64,000 nucleotides of DNA. Origin: DATBLQ01 sp036555325 (lineage in GTDB: Bacteria; Pseudomonadota; Alphaproteobacteria; Rhizobiales; Aestuariivirgaceae). Positions 50,656-60,673 of the stretch are shown here, in pieces. The DNA is taken from assembly GCA_036555325.1 (NCBI GenBank), contig DATBLQ010000044.1, forward strand, positions 1 through 64,000. Direction: 5' to 3'. Position numbers and translations under genes: made by a program. Under the pieces are notes generated by a model. The model saw only the letters and a program-made list of their open reading frames with translations. It ran no database searches and was not told where the DNA came from. The stretch's first letter is position 1, and each line of letters begins with the position of its first letter.

Positions 50656-50670
50656 GGCGCTTCCCGGTTC
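50639..50670 (-). terminator. Rho-independent terminator of the PRC-barrel gene
   Basis: GAACCGGGAAG (50639-50649) and CTTCCCGGTTC (50660-50670) form a perfect 11-bp stem. On the minus strand it is followed by TCTTTTT, so it ends the PRC-barrel transcript; on the plus strand there is no T-run. It overlaps the polymerase stop codon. Confidence 0.7.
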
Positions 50671-50696
50671 AGCCGAGGGAGCTGGGGCTTTGTACT

Positions 50697-51551
50697 CTAT
50701 TGCTGCTGTTGCCCGTCCTGGGTCTGTTCAGTCTTGTTCTTCGTGAAAGCCGGGAGGTTCTGCAGTTCCTCCTGGGTGGTTTCGACTACGACTTTTACAT
50801 TGCCGTCATCGGTGGTCGAAACCTTCAGCTTGGACATATCCATAAGGACATCTTTCTCGCCCAAGCCGAGGAATCCACCCACACCCACCACGACCTGGGT
50901 GGGTTGTCCTTCCGTGGAAAGGATGATGTCGTTGATATCGCCGACGGACTGGTCATCCGGAGTGTAGACTGTGGTTCCGATGAGATTGGAAGCGAGAAGT
51001 CCCGACGGCGCCGCCAAGGCCTGCTCGCTGCTTTCTGTTGCCGTTTGCTCTGTGGTTGTTGGCTGTGTAGCAGCCGTTTGATCGGTTGTCGTTTCTGCTG
51101 CCGGCTGCTCGGTAGTCGCCGTTGCCGACTGATCAGTCGTGGTGGCCGGCTGCTCCGTAGTCGCCGTTGCCGATTGGTCAGTCGTGCTGGCAGGTTGGTC
51201 GGCAGTCGCCGTTGCCGCTTGCCCGGTCGTGCTGGCAGGTTGGTCGGCAGTCGCTGCCGCTTGCCCGGTCGCACCCATTGTGGCCGGATCGATATTCGCA
51301 AAGGCATCCTTCTCGCATGCCTTCATGAACTCTTCCTGCGTCACCAACGACGCATCCGCCGGTTTAACTTCCGCCTTGTTCATTGCCTCGATAAAGATCT
51401 TGGCCTCTTCGGTCTGCAGGCTTCCGTCCTTGTTCACATCCGCGGTCTGGAATTTCGTCTGACAATCTGCCGCGGAAGTCTGGGCAAATGCAGTGGCGGA
51501 GGCTCCTATCATCAAGGCGGCCGCCGCGCTAGCGATGATCAGTTTGTGCAT
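50697..51551 (-). CDS. Secreted EF-hand / PRC-barrel protein with Thr-Ala-Gln repeats
   Basis: A 284-aa exported protein. The Sec signal spans residues 1-23 (ends AFA). One EF-hand-like loop, DVNKDGSLQTEE (38-49), could bind calcium. A low-complexity region of tandem ADQPASTTDQSATATTEQP-like repeats occupies about residues 90-170. A C-terminal PRC-barrel domain follows (LLASNLIGTTVYTPDDQSVG onward) and the tail is Q-rich. ATG 51551 is chosen for GAAGGA upstream. Similar signal-linker-PRC proteins occur in Hyphomicrobiales envelopes, function unknown. It lies 66 bases after ndvB on the same strand. Confidence 0.8.
   Translation of the reverse strand: MHKLIIASAAAALMIGASATAFAQTSAADCQTKFQTADVNKDGSLQTEEAKIFIEAMNKAEVKPADASLVTQEEFMKACEKDAFANIDPATMGATGQAAATADQPASTTGQAATATADQPASTTDQSATATTEQPATTTDQSATATTEQPAAETTTDQTAATQPTTTEQTATESSEQALAAPSGLLASNLIGTTVYTPDDQSVGDINDIILSTEGQPTQVVVGVGGFLGLGEKDVLMDMSKLKVSTTDDGNVKVVVETTQEELQNLPAFTKNKTEQTQDGQQQQ
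51080..51275. repeat. In-gene tandem repeats encoding Thr/Ala/Gln-rich units
   Basis: Imperfect direct repeats of GTCGCCGTTGCC...GGTTGGTCGGCA-type sequence recur through this stretch and encode the repeated ADQPASTT/TEQPATTT units of the PRC-barrel protein. The unit count is likely to vary between strains. Confidence 0.65.
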
Positions 51552-51617
51552 GGATCTGTTCCTTCTTCGCAAGTTCGCGTGTTTTGCAAAGCCGCGAGCT
51601 CCCTTGGGTGAACTCGA

Positions 51618-54600
51618 CTATGCAGCGAATGGTTCCTTGCTAAGAGGCTGTTTTCCGATAAACAATTGCAGGCGATGAACTTTTCCATCGTTAATCAGGC
51701 GAATTGTCGTGCCTCTTGTCTGCAATTCTCCCTCGACGAGCTTATCGGCCCGCTCTTCTTCTTCGGGCTGGCGAAGAACCTGAATTTCATACTTCGTTGA
51801 TCCGCGTTTCAGCACGACTTCGAAACCATCCCACTCTACGGGGATGCATGGGTTGACGCGCAAGTGGTCGCCCCGCTGATCAAGACCGAGGATTGCTTGT
51901 AATCCAGCCTGATAGAGCCAGCCGGCCGACCCTGTGTACCAAGTCCAGCCGCCTCGTCCCTTGTGCGGTTGAACCGAATAGACATCGGCCGCTACCACAT
52001 AGGGCTCTGTTCTGTAACGCTCGACACCCACCGGATTGGCGCAATGATTGATCGGATTGAGCATTGCGAAGAGCGCGTGTGCCCGGTCAACTTGTTGAAG
52101 TTGCGACAGCGCGAACACTGTCCAGCACGAGGCATGGGTGTATTGGCCGCCATTCTCCCGAATACCGGGCGGATAACCTTTGATGTAGCCTGGGTCGAGT
52201 GGCGTCTTGTCGAACGGAGGGGTGAAAAGCGCAGCGATTCGATCGCTTTGCCAAATGAGCTGTTTCTCGACCTCCGACATCGCCTGCCGCATTCGTGCAG
52301 GATCGGCCGCACCGGATAGGACTGCCCAGGATTGAGCCAGGGAATCGATGCGACACTCCTCGCTGCTTGCAGAACCGAATGGCGTCCCGTCATCGAAATA
52401 CCCGCGCAGGTACCACGCTCCGTCCCAAGCCTTCTTCTCAAGCGCTGATTTGAGTTGCGAAAGATATTTGCGCCACTTCTCTGCCAAGGCTTTCTTGCCG
52501 CGGCTCTCCGCCAACGGCAAAAATGCCACGAGCGTGGTGTAGATGAACCACCCGAGCCATATGCTCTCGCCCTTGCCCAGGTGGCCGACACGATTCATGG
52601 CGTCGTTCCAATCGCCTGTCCCAAATAGCGGAAGTCCATGCGGCCCTTTGGTGATGCCGCGCTTTAGACCCCTCACGCAATGTTGGAAGAGCGAAGCGGT
52701 TTCCTCTCCCACCTCTGGCTCGAAAAATGCATCGTGCTGATCTGGAGCGAGCGTCTGTCCCTCGAGAAACGGCACTTCCTCGTCGAGTACCGAGATGTCG
52801 CCGGTGAAGGCCACATATCGCGCAGTACAATAGGCCAGCCACACAGGGTCATCGGAGATTCGGGTCCTGATCCCTTGACCCGTCTGTGGCAGCCACCAAT
52901 GCTGCACATCGCCCTCGCGAAACTGACGCGATGCCGCTCGCAGCAAATGCTCTCTCGTAATATCCGGCCTGGACCACAGGAGCGCTAGGCCATCTTGCAG
53001 CTGATCGCGAAAACCGAACGCCCCGCTGACCTGATAGAAGCCGCACCGCGCGAACATTCGACTGGCCAAGGTCTGATAGGGAAGCCAGCAGTTGACCATG
53101 ATGTCCATCGCCCGATCGGGCGTCTTCACTTGAACGGCACCTAGGTGACCACGCCAGTAGCGCTTCACTTCCGCAAGTGTCTCGTCGAGGTCGGCCTGCC
53201 GGTAACGCTTCACCAGCGTTTGCGCGGTTTGCGTATCAGGCGCATTGCCGAGAATAAAGACGACTTCGCGCGTGCCTTGTGGTGCGAGCTCGATAATGGC
53301 TTGCAGAGCGCTGCATGGATCGTATCCCGCGCCCGTATTGTTCGACAGCTCGAGGTCCTGCACCATGGCAAGCGGAGCGCCCAGGGTGCCATGCCGCCCA
53401 AGAAACTCGCGACGATCCCCGGTCCACTTGGTTTGCATCCCAAGAAGGTCGGCGAAGGCCACATGGTTTCCGAAGCGCACGTTCCACGGGTTGCGAATGA
53501 ACATTGCTCCGGTCTCGGAATCTATGTCGGTTGTCATATAAGCCGCCGACTGCACCCGCGAGACTCCGAGAACCCATTCCACATACGCCGTAATCGACAA
53601 ACGTCTGAGCGCCGCCGAAGAGTTCTTGACTCTGAGACGTGAAATTTTCACGGAGTCGCTGAGCGGAACGAACTGCACGAGTTCGAGACCGATTTGGTAA
53701 GCCGTATGCTCAAAACTGCTCCAGCCCTGGCCATGCTTGGCGACATAGGGGCCCTGCGCATCCTTGATGGGCAAGACCGTTGGACCAAAGAGTGCGCCGC
53801 TTGCTTCATCCCTCACATAAAAGACTTCCGACGGCCGATTGCTCACCGGATCGTTCGACCATCCGGTCAGTTGAAAATCTCTACTGTTCTCCGCCCAGCT
53901 GTATACCGGTCCTTCAGCCGACGCCTGGAAGCCAAAGTTCGAATTGGCGATGACATTGATCCATGGTGCCGGTGTCATCACGCCCGCATCGAGCACTGTG
54001 ACATACTCCGTTCCATTTCGGTCGAACCCGCCAAAGCCATTGAAGAATTCCAGTTTGTTGGTGATTTGGCTCGTGTCGCTGCGCTTCCAGCTGCGCTTCT
54101 CCCCCCGCAACGGCGCGTTCACCGCCGGCTCCACAAGCCGGTTCAGCTGATCCTGCAGCGGCCCGCGCCGGGCAGATATTGTCACCCGTGCAAGGCTTGG
54201 CAGCGCCGACAAGGTATCTTGCGAAAGCTGATCCGCCCGCAAGAGGTGCACCGCACCTCCCGATACGCCATGCGCCGCTCTCTGGGCACGGCTCGTCCTG
54301 ATGAGCATTTCGATGCCGGAATGAAGGCTCTGCAGATAGGATGACGCCCTGTCGTTGAGGATGACCAGGTCGGTTGCGAACTGCTTCATTCTCCAATACT
54401 CGTGCGCCCTGAGCAATTCTCGCACAACGTCGAGGTCCTCCACCTCGTCGATGCGCACCAGAACGATCGGAATGTCTCCCGAAATACCTATGGGCCAGAG
54501 GGCCGCCTGGCTTGCGAGCCCCTTGCGCAGCTGGATTGCAGACGGTCTGAGCGCTCGGTTCGCATAGATGAGATGGCCGGCGAGCCGCTGATAGAGCTGG

Positions 54601-57600
54601 GCTTCCTCCGACTTGATGCCAAGGTGCCGAAGCTGAATTTGCGCTTGTGTCCACGCCAGCATTGCCGCCCGCTCGAAGGCAGCGTCATGACGGTGCCGGT
54701 CGATGATATCAAGCAAGTCGCTGCGGCTGCGGGCGACCAAGGTCCAGAAGGCGCACTTGGCGGTTCCTCCCGGCGGCACGCGCACCCGAACGCGGAGCGA
54801 GAATATGGGATCGAGGACTGCACCGAAACTTTGCGACAGCGGTACCCCGTCGATGATGGTGGCAGGGCAGGTTGGATCATTGCCTCTGCCGAGAAAACGA
54901 AAGCGATCGGTCTCGGTCTGGCTGCCCCCCACGCTTTCTCCGTCCACCACGGCAAGGTGCGCCATCCAGATTTCCGGGTCCGTTTCGGCCCTTTGTCGGC
55001 GTCTCGCTATTAGGGCGCCTGTTTCGGTGTGGTACTCCGTTTCGATGAACAGCTTGGAGAACGCCGGATGCGACGCATCGGCCGAAGCTGGGGCCATGAC
55101 CAGTTCCATGTAAGTGGTGAGCTCTATTTCGCTTGCTCGCCGTCCGGAATTGTTCAGCGTGATACGGCGCACCTCGGCTGCGTCCTCAGGAGAGACAACG
55201 CAGTCGAGTGTCGTCGTGATGTTCCTGTCGCGCCGCACGATTTCGGCGCGGTCTTCGGCGAATATCGCTTCATACGTGTCTGGTTCCTCGCCGATGGGCT
55301 GATAGCCCGCCGACCAGACATGACCGCTGCTCATATCCTTGAGATAGATGTATGAGCCCCAGTCGTCCGCTGTCGGATCCTCTCGCCAGCGGCTGATTGC
55401 CAAACCGTTCCACTGGCTGTAGCCCGACCCCGCCGCCGTGAACATGACGGTATATTGCCCGTTGGACAGAAGGTGCGTAACCGGCACTTCCGTGTGAACG
55501 TCGCTGATACGGCGAACCACAACCGGTGGCGTCTGGCGAACCGCCGCCTGTGCTTCCATATCCCTGGCTCTTGCATGGGTGATCGGCACCCCGCGAGGCG
55601 CGCGTTCCTGCAGCAAGAGCTCGGTTGCGCGAGTCATCGGCTCGAAGTGGAACCGCTCGCGGAAAATTCCGGCCCGAACCGTATTTGCCAGTGCAACCAC
55701 GGTCATTCCCTGGTGGTGCGCCATGAATGCTCTTACGATCGAGACGCGCTGCCCCTCTGGCACTCGCCGTGGCGTATAGTCGAGGGCTTCGTAATAGCCA
55801 TACTGGCCAAGCGCGCCCTCCTTTCGCAGTCTTTCGAAATTGCTTGCCGCGGCCTTGGGCGCAACCATTGCCGCAAGTCCGGTAGCGTAAGGTGCGATGA
55901 CAATGTCGTCCGCAAGACCGCGCTTTAGGCCAAGTCCCGGCACGCCAAAATTCGAGTATTGGTAGGTGAATTCCACATCGCGCGCGTTGTAGGCCGATTC
56001 CGAAATTCCCCACGGGACACCACGCTCTGCGCAATACGACATCTGTTTGCGCACCACGAGCCGGTTGGTCTGGTCGAGAATCCCGCCGGGAGGCGATTTC
56101 ATCACCAGCGACGGCATCAGATATTCGAACATCGACCCGGACCACGACAGAAGTGCCGCGCCGAAATCGACGGCGGTTACCGCGCGGTTCAACCTGAACC
56201 AGTGTTTGGTGCGAACGTCGCCCTTCGCAATGGAAAAAAAGCTCGCCAGCCGCGCCTCGGAGGCCAGCATGTCGTAGCAACCTTCGTCGAGCGAACTGTC
56301 CGGAACCCGATATCCGATCGACAACAGATTGCGTTGCCGATTGAGAAGAAAGTCGAAATCCATGCCGAGAGCCAGGTCTCTCGCTTCGCTTTCTATCCGC
56401 TCCAGTCGTTGCTTCAGTGTCCGGGTGCCGACGTTGCTTGCGGTGAAATCTCGGAAATGGCTCTCGATCGTCTGATGCGCCGCTTTCAGCCAAGTCAACA
56501 ACTCCATTCCCCAGGATCCCGGTCGCTCCTTGGCACGAAGCTCGACAACTTCGATCAATTGGCCCGCCTGCAGCGACAATTCGATCAGCCGCACGGCAAG
56601 TAGTTCTGGCGACTGACGGGCGTTCTCCAGCGAGCGGGAAATCGATTCGATCATTTCCGCAATCTGCTTGCGTATCTTTGCTGTCGAACGTCCCTCCTGC
56701 GGCAGCGCTTCCAGGCTTTCGCTGGCGAGGTCGAGGCAGTCTTGAATGCCATCGAGACCCTGCACGCTCCCGTAGGGCGATTCGATCCACTCTCTACAGG
56801 CATTCGCCAGTGCCAGGAGATGGCCCGCCATATTCCCACTGTCGACAGTCGAGACATACCGCGGATCCAGTGGACGCAGATCGGCTGTTGCATACCAGTT
56901 GAAGAAGTGGCCGTGCAATTTCTCCATCTTCTTGAACGTGGCAAATGTTGCATCAAGTCGGTCTACGATTTCGTACAGCCCCGCCCAGCCGAAGTCGCGG
57001 GCGCTCACCATGCACAGAAGATACAAACCCATGTTCGTGGGTGATGTGCGCTGTGCCACGACCGGTTCGGGATCTTCCTGGAAATTATCGGGCGGCAGCA
57101 TGTTGTTTGTCGGCGTGACGAAGGTTTCGAAAAACTTCCACGTGCGCCGTGCAATCAGCCTCAGCGCCCTGGCATCGTCGGGCGAGAGTTCCAATTCCTC
57201 CGCCACTGCCGGCCACCGGCTGACCCATAACGCTATGGCGGGCGCCAACGTCCAGACCAACGCAAACGGGAGGGCCGTGATGAAGTTCGCAGGATCGGAA
57301 AAATCAGCAACGCCGATGGCGGCCGCTCCAAGCAGGATGCTGCCCCACATCTTCCCGTAGTAGCCGCTGAGCGGAAGTTGTGGTTTGAGTTGCACCTGCG
57401 CCGCCGATACCCATTCCAGCAGCCTCCGGTGACTGAGCGCGAGCCGGTAGATCGTGCGCGCGATGGCATCCACCATTATCCACGCCTGATGAGCCAGAAA
57501 GACGACTGTCAATCCAAGCTGCATGAGAGCCCGGGCAATATCCTGCAGCAGGCTGCGCAGATGGCTCCCTATGGTGATATTCACGTGCTTCGGCACGATT

Positions 57601-60164
57601 GAATCGAAGACCGGGATGAGTGGCGGAATGGCAATCGTGACCATGAGAAACGTCACCCATGCCGCCGCACCGGCAAACGGCAAAAGCGCAAGCCCCGCCA
57701 ACAGCGCCGCCACTGTGGTCGGAGCAAGCAGCGATCGACGCAAATTGTCGAGCATCTTCCATCTGCCGAGGGCCGGAATCTTCTGCCGCGCGCCGCCGGT
57801 TGTCTTGCGCCAGCCGAACAGCCACGGAATCAATTGCCAGTCGCCGCGCGCCCACCGATGTTGTCTCGCGGCCGCCACTTCGTATCGGGCGGGAAAGTCC
57901 TCGATTACCTCCGTGTCGGAGACGAATCCTGACCTGGCGAATATTCCTTCGAACAGATCGTGACTGAGCAACGTGTTTTCGGGAATGCGCGCCGCCAACG
58001 CCTTCTCGAAAGCGTCGACATCGTAAATTCCTTTGCCGGTAAATGATCCTTCGCCGAAAAGATCCTGGTAGACGTCCGAAACGGCGAATACATAAGGATC
58101 AAGGCCTCTCGGTGTGGAAAAGACCCTCTGATAGATGGATCGTTCTCCCCGGTCGGGCAGGGACGGTGTAACTCTCGGCTGCAGAATTCCATATCCTTGC
58201 ACCACTCGGCCCAAACCCTCGTCGACCACCGGCTGATTGAGGGGATGCGCCATCTTTCCGGCAAGCCTCCGCGCCGTGTCGCGCAGCATCCTGGTGTCGG
58301 CATCGAGAGTAAGGACATAGCGAACGTTGTCCGGTAGCTTGCCGCACACGACCGAGTAGGACGTATCATCTGCGCCGCGCAGCAGCCGGTTGAGTTCATG
58401 CAGTTTGCCGCGCTTGCGTTCCCATCCCATCCACCGGCTCTCGCTCGGGTTCCATACCCGCCGGCGGTGGAGTAGAAGGAACCGCGACTGGTTTTCCCCC
58501 GCACCATAGCGCTCATTCAGCCTTGATATACCTTCAAGCGCCGCTTGCAGAAGTTGTTCGTCCTCCGCATCATGCTCCACATCTGAATCGGCCCAGTCCG
58601 TCAATAATGCGAAGTAGATATCGCCCTGTGGCTCGGTCAGATAGTGCACTTCGAGCCGTTCGATCTCTTCTTCCAACGTTTGCCGCGCATTGAGCAGCGT
58701 TGGCACGACCACCATGGTTCGTAAATGTCGGGGAATGCCATCGCGTAGCTCGAGCGCGGGCAAAAGTTTCGCCCCCAATATTTTAGTAATCAGCAGGTTT
58801 ACGATCGCAATCGCTGCTTCGGAAGCTGGCACCAGAGCAAGCAGCGCTAATCCTGTCGCCACGGTCGCCGGCAAAGGATCGATCAGCCCCCGCAGCCCCC
58901 CGGACAGCAACAAAGCGGTCAGCAGCGCGATAGCACTCAAATATCCCGCTATTCCCCAGCTCTTGATGCGCCGCCGCGCCGACTCGAGCGGTTTGGGGCG
59001 GAATTCAAGCCGCGTTTCGATGTTTGTCCGCCCCTGGCCGAGGAGGAAATAGCCCGGCTCCTGGATCCCAGCGTGGCTGTCGGTGGCTTCGGCGACAATT
59101 TGCGTGACCTGCAATTCCCCTATGCCCGAGCCTTTTGCCAGTTCTTCGATTGCGTTGCGGTAGAGATTGCGGCTGGTGAAATCCATCTCAACGTAGAGCG
59201 GATATTTCGCTAGTAGCTCGTTGACCAGGCTGACGCTTTCGAACCAGTCGGTCCAATCAACGTCCGATATGAGTCGCATGCTGGTAAAGATGTTTCGAAC
59301 CGTGACATTCGCCGCTGTTTGGCGCTGATGTTCTTCCGCTATTGCCTGATCGGTTGTGCTTCCCTGCGCCGCCAGCTGCACTTCGAGCCAATGCAGGGCC
59401 ATTGCCGCCACATGGCCTTGATCCCGCAGCCTTTGGTCGAGTTGCACCGCGAATGTTTTGGATATTGGCTGCGTTTCATAGGGTCTCAATGTCTCCTGGA
59501 TCGCCTGCGATTTTTCTCTTTCCAGCGCAAGCAGCCTATCAGCGAGCAGGTCAGCACTCTCGCGTGCCGCCCGGGCCTTTACGATGCGATCGGCGAGCCG
59601 CCTGAGATTCTCAATCAGCACGATGCGCAGCGTAATCGCAATCGCCCATAGTTCTCCGATCGTCAGCGGTACATCTCGCTGATAGGCACGCACGAAGCGC
59701 ATCAGCACATCCGGATTGAACAGGCTGTCGGTGTGCGCATTGAACGCCCATGCTATGCCGAACACCCGCGGGTATCCCGCGAAGGGTCCATCAGCCAGCT
59801 TCGGCAGCTCCTTATAGTATCCGGGCGGAAGATCCTGACGGATCTGTCTGATCTGATCCTCCACCAGGTGAAAATTATCGATCAGCCATTCCGCTGCCGG
59901 TGTGATGGGTCTCCCAGCCGCTACTGTCTTGCAGATGGTCTCGTAAGCTGACAGCAACGTCGCGGCATTTTCATCAAGCCGCGTCGCGATAGGTTTCCGC
60001 TTTATTCGCGTTGCCGGGGGGACGACCTTTTGTGCCGAAGCCAGGCTTTCGGCGTGCTGTTCAAGCCGTTCGACGTTGAAAAGTTCGGCTTTGATCGGTT
60101 CGGAATTATCCCAAGGCGGGTCTTCATTGCTTCTTTGGGGCAGGAAGTTCAGAACTACAGCCAT
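51618..60164 (-). CDS. ndvB: Cyclic beta-1,2-glucan synthase (NdvB/Cgs type)
   Basis: Giant inner-membrane enzyme (2848 aa) that initiates, extends, sizes and cyclises periplasmic beta-1,2-glucans. Order: an N-terminal cytoplasmic region, two hydrophobic segments (about 410-470), the GT84 domain with DxD in LTLDADTRML near residue 621 and QHRWARGDWQ near 771, further membrane helices (about 830-990), a glycoamylase-like segment (about 1050-1500), and the C-terminal GH94 phosphorylase domain with GTGDWNDAMNRVG near 2518, which controls chain length. Length matches Sinorhizobium and Brucella enzymes. The product aids osmotic adaptation and host interaction. No ndvA exporter is in view. Confidence 0.97.
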   Translation of the reverse strand: MAVVLNFLPQRSNEDPPWDNSEPIKAELFNVERLEQHAESLASAQKVVPPATRIKRKPIATRLDENAATLLSAYETICKTVAAGRPITPAAEWLIDNFHLVEDQIRQIRQDLPPGYYKELPKLADGPFAGYPRVFGIAWAFNAHTDSLFNPDVLMRFVRAYQRDVPLTIGELWAIAITLRIVLIENLRRLADRIVKARAARESADLLADRLLALEREKSQAIQETLRPYETQPISKTFAVQLDQRLRDQGHVAAMALHWLEVQLAAQGSTTDQAIAEEHQRQTAANVTVRNIFTSMRLISDVDWTDWFESVSLVNELLAKYPLYVEMDFTSRNLYRNAIEELAKGSGIGELQVTQIVAEATDSHAGIQEPGYFLLGQGRTNIETRLEFRPKPLESARRRIKSWGIAGYLSAIALLTALLLSGGLRGLIDPLPATVATGLALLALVPASEAAIAIVNLLITKILGAKLLPALELRDGIPRHLRTMVVVPTLLNARQTLEEEIERLEVHYLTEPQGDIYFALLTDWADSDVEHDAEDEQLLQAALEGISRLNERYGAGENQSRFLLLHRRRVWNPSESRWMGWERKRGKLHELNRLLRGADDTSYSVVCGKLPDNVRYVLTLDADTRMLRDTARRLAGKMAHPLNQPVVDEGLGRVVQGYGILQPRVTPSLPDRGERSIYQRVFSTPRGLDPYVFAVSDVYQDLFGEGSFTGKGIYDVDAFEKALAARIPENTLLSHDLFEGIFARSGFVSDTEVIEDFPARYEVAAARQHRWARGDWQLIPWLFGWRKTTGGARQKIPALGRWKMLDNLRRSLLAPTTVAALLAGLALLPFAGAAAWVTFLMVTIAIPPLIPVFDSIVPKHVNITIGSHLRSLLQDIARALMQLGLTVVFLAHQAWIMVDAIARTIYRLALSHRRLLEWVSAAQVQLKPQLPLSGYYGKMWGSILLGAAAIGVADFSDPANFITALPFALVWTLAPAIALWVSRWPAVAEELELSPDDARALRLIARRTWKFFETFVTPTNNMLPPDNFQEDPEPVVAQRTSPTNMGLYLLCMVSARDFGWAGLYEIVDRLDATFATFKKMEKLHGHFFNWYATADLRPLDPRYVSTVDSGNMAGHLLALANACREWIESPYGSVQGLDGIQDCLDLASESLEALPQEGRSTAKIRKQIAEMIESISRSLENARQSPELLAVRLIELSLQAGQLIEVVELRAKERPGSWGMELLTWLKAAHQTIESHFRDFTASNVGTRTLKQRLERIESEARDLALGMDFDFLLNRQRNLLSIGYRVPDSSLDEGCYDMLASEARLASFFSIAKGDVRTKHWFRLNRAVTAVDFGAALLSWSGSMFEYLMPSLVMKSPPGGILDQTNRLVVRKQMSYCAERGVPWGISESAYNARDVEFTYQYSNFGVPGLGLKRGLADDIVIAPYATGLAAMVAPKAAASNFERLRKEGALGQYGYYEALDYTPRRVPEGQRVSIVRAFMAHHQGMTVVALANTVRAGIFRERFHFEPMTRATELLLQERAPRGVPITHARARDMEAQAAVRQTPPVVVRRISDVHTEVPVTHLLSNGQYTVMFTAAGSGYSQWNGLAISRWREDPTADDWGSYIYLKDMSSGHVWSAGYQPIGEEPDTYEAIFAEDRAEIVRRDRNITTTLDCVVSPEDAAEVRRITLNNSGRRASEIELTTYMELVMAPASADASHPAFSKLFIETEYHTETGALIARRRQRAETDPEIWMAHLAVVDGESVGGSQTETDRFRFLGRGNDPTCPATIIDGVPLSQSFGAVLDPIFSLRVRVRVPPGGTAKCAFWTLVARSRSDLLDIIDRHRHDAAFERAAMLAWTQAQIQLRHLGIKSEEAQLYQRLAGHLIYANRALRPSAIQLRKGLASQAALWPIGISGDIPIVLVRIDEVEDLDVVRELLRAHEYWRMKQFATDLVILNDRASSYLQSLHSGIEMLIRTSRAQRAAHGVSGGAVHLLRADQLSQDTLSALPSLARVTISARRGPLQDQLNRLVEPAVNAPLRGEKRSWKRSDTSQITNKLEFFNGFGGFDRNGTEYVTVLDAGVMTPAPWINVIANSNFGFQASAEGPVYSWAENSRDFQLTGWSNDPVSNRPSEVFYVRDEASGALFGPTVLPIKDAQGPYVAKHGQGWSSFEHTAYQIGLELVQFVPLSDSVKISRLRVKNSSAALRRLSITAYVEWVLGVSRVQSAAYMTTDIDSETGAMFIRNPWNVRFGNHVAFADLLGMQTKWTGDRREFLGRHGTLGAPLAMVQDLELSNNTGAGYDPCSALQAIIELAPQGTREVVFILGNAPDTQTAQTLVKRYRQADLDETLAEVKRYWRGHLGAVQVKTPDRAMDIMVNCWLPYQTLASRMFARCGFYQVSGAFGFRDQLQDGLALLWSRPDITREHLLRAASRQFREGDVQHWWLPQTGQGIRTRISDDPVWLAYCTARYVAFTGDISVLDEEVPFLEGQTLAPDQHDAFFEPEVGEETASLFQHCVRGLKRGITKGPHGLPLFGTGDWNDAMNRVGHLGKGESIWLGWFIYTTLVAFLPLAESRGKKALAEKWRKYLSQLKSALEKKAWDGAWYLRGYFDDGTPFGSASSEECRIDSLAQSWAVLSGAADPARMRQAMSEVEKQLIWQSDRIAALFTPPFDKTPLDPGYIKGYPPGIRENGGQYTHASCWTVFALSQLQQVDRAHALFAMLNPINHCANPVGVERYRTEPYVVAADVYSVQPHKGRGGWTWYTGSAGWLYQAGLQAILGLDQRGDHLRVNPCIPVEWDGFEVVLKRGSTKYEIQVLRQPEEEERADKLVEGELQTRGTTIRLINDGKVHRLQLFIGKQPLSKEPFAA

Positions 60165-60673
60165 TCAGTGTCCCGACGGTCATGTGAGAAGCTTCGCGGC
60201 CGTGACGCAAAAACGCCGCCTAAGAAGCACATTTTAACGCACAACTATGGCAAAGGTTGCATTCCCGATTGGATTTTTAATGCCGAATTCGACTCCGAAC
60301 AAGCGTAACGCCGAGGGCCCATTCGGTCAGTGGATAATTACGCTACACGCGGGTTTGGCAAAGAAGTTGTGCAGAGAAAGCTTCAGCCGCAGGCGAAGAA
60401 CGCGAAGTGCTGCAGGTCTGTCGCGCGGACATCAAGGATCGAGGTTCTCGACCGCAGCCGCCATCAATTTTCGGCCTTCTCCCAAGGCGGCTAATCCCCA
60501 ACCGGCACCTTCCTGGGTCTGGCGGTTGGGAGTTGTTTCCCGAGCCAAACTGACATAAAGCACCCTTCTGGTCGGAATCGAGCCGCCCGGTGTCGCGCCG
60601 GGAAAGGGTATTTTCGTCCCGAACGGTAACTTTGCAGAACCTAAGGCATGTCCGCCAGTTTTGGAGAATTCGC
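60165..60673. other. Intergenic region between ndvB and the corrinoid protein gene
   Basis: About 510 bases with no supported gene. CCCAACCG (60497-60504) and CGGTTGGG (60523-60530) can form a hairpin. On the minus strand CGTT at 60235-60238 lies 16 bases from GCAAC, one base off an EcfG promoter, upstream of ndvB. I see no cobalamin riboswitch despite the corrinoid gene downstream. Confidence 0.4.

Noticed and set aside
55270..56790. 506-codon frame inside ndvB in another minus frame
   Set aside because: The ndvB frame is uninterrupted and fully conserved-looking here; the alternative translation is Arg-rich with no family pattern.
60235..60259. EcfG promoter for ndvB
   Set aside because: CGTT and the 16-base spacing are present on the minus strand, but the -35 is GCAAC rather than GGAAC, so it falls short of the four exact matches in the stress island.
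60165..60673. Cobalamin riboswitch before the corrinoid protein gene
   Set aside because: I could not find the B12-box-like core or the conserved flanking stems; only a simple hairpin is visible.
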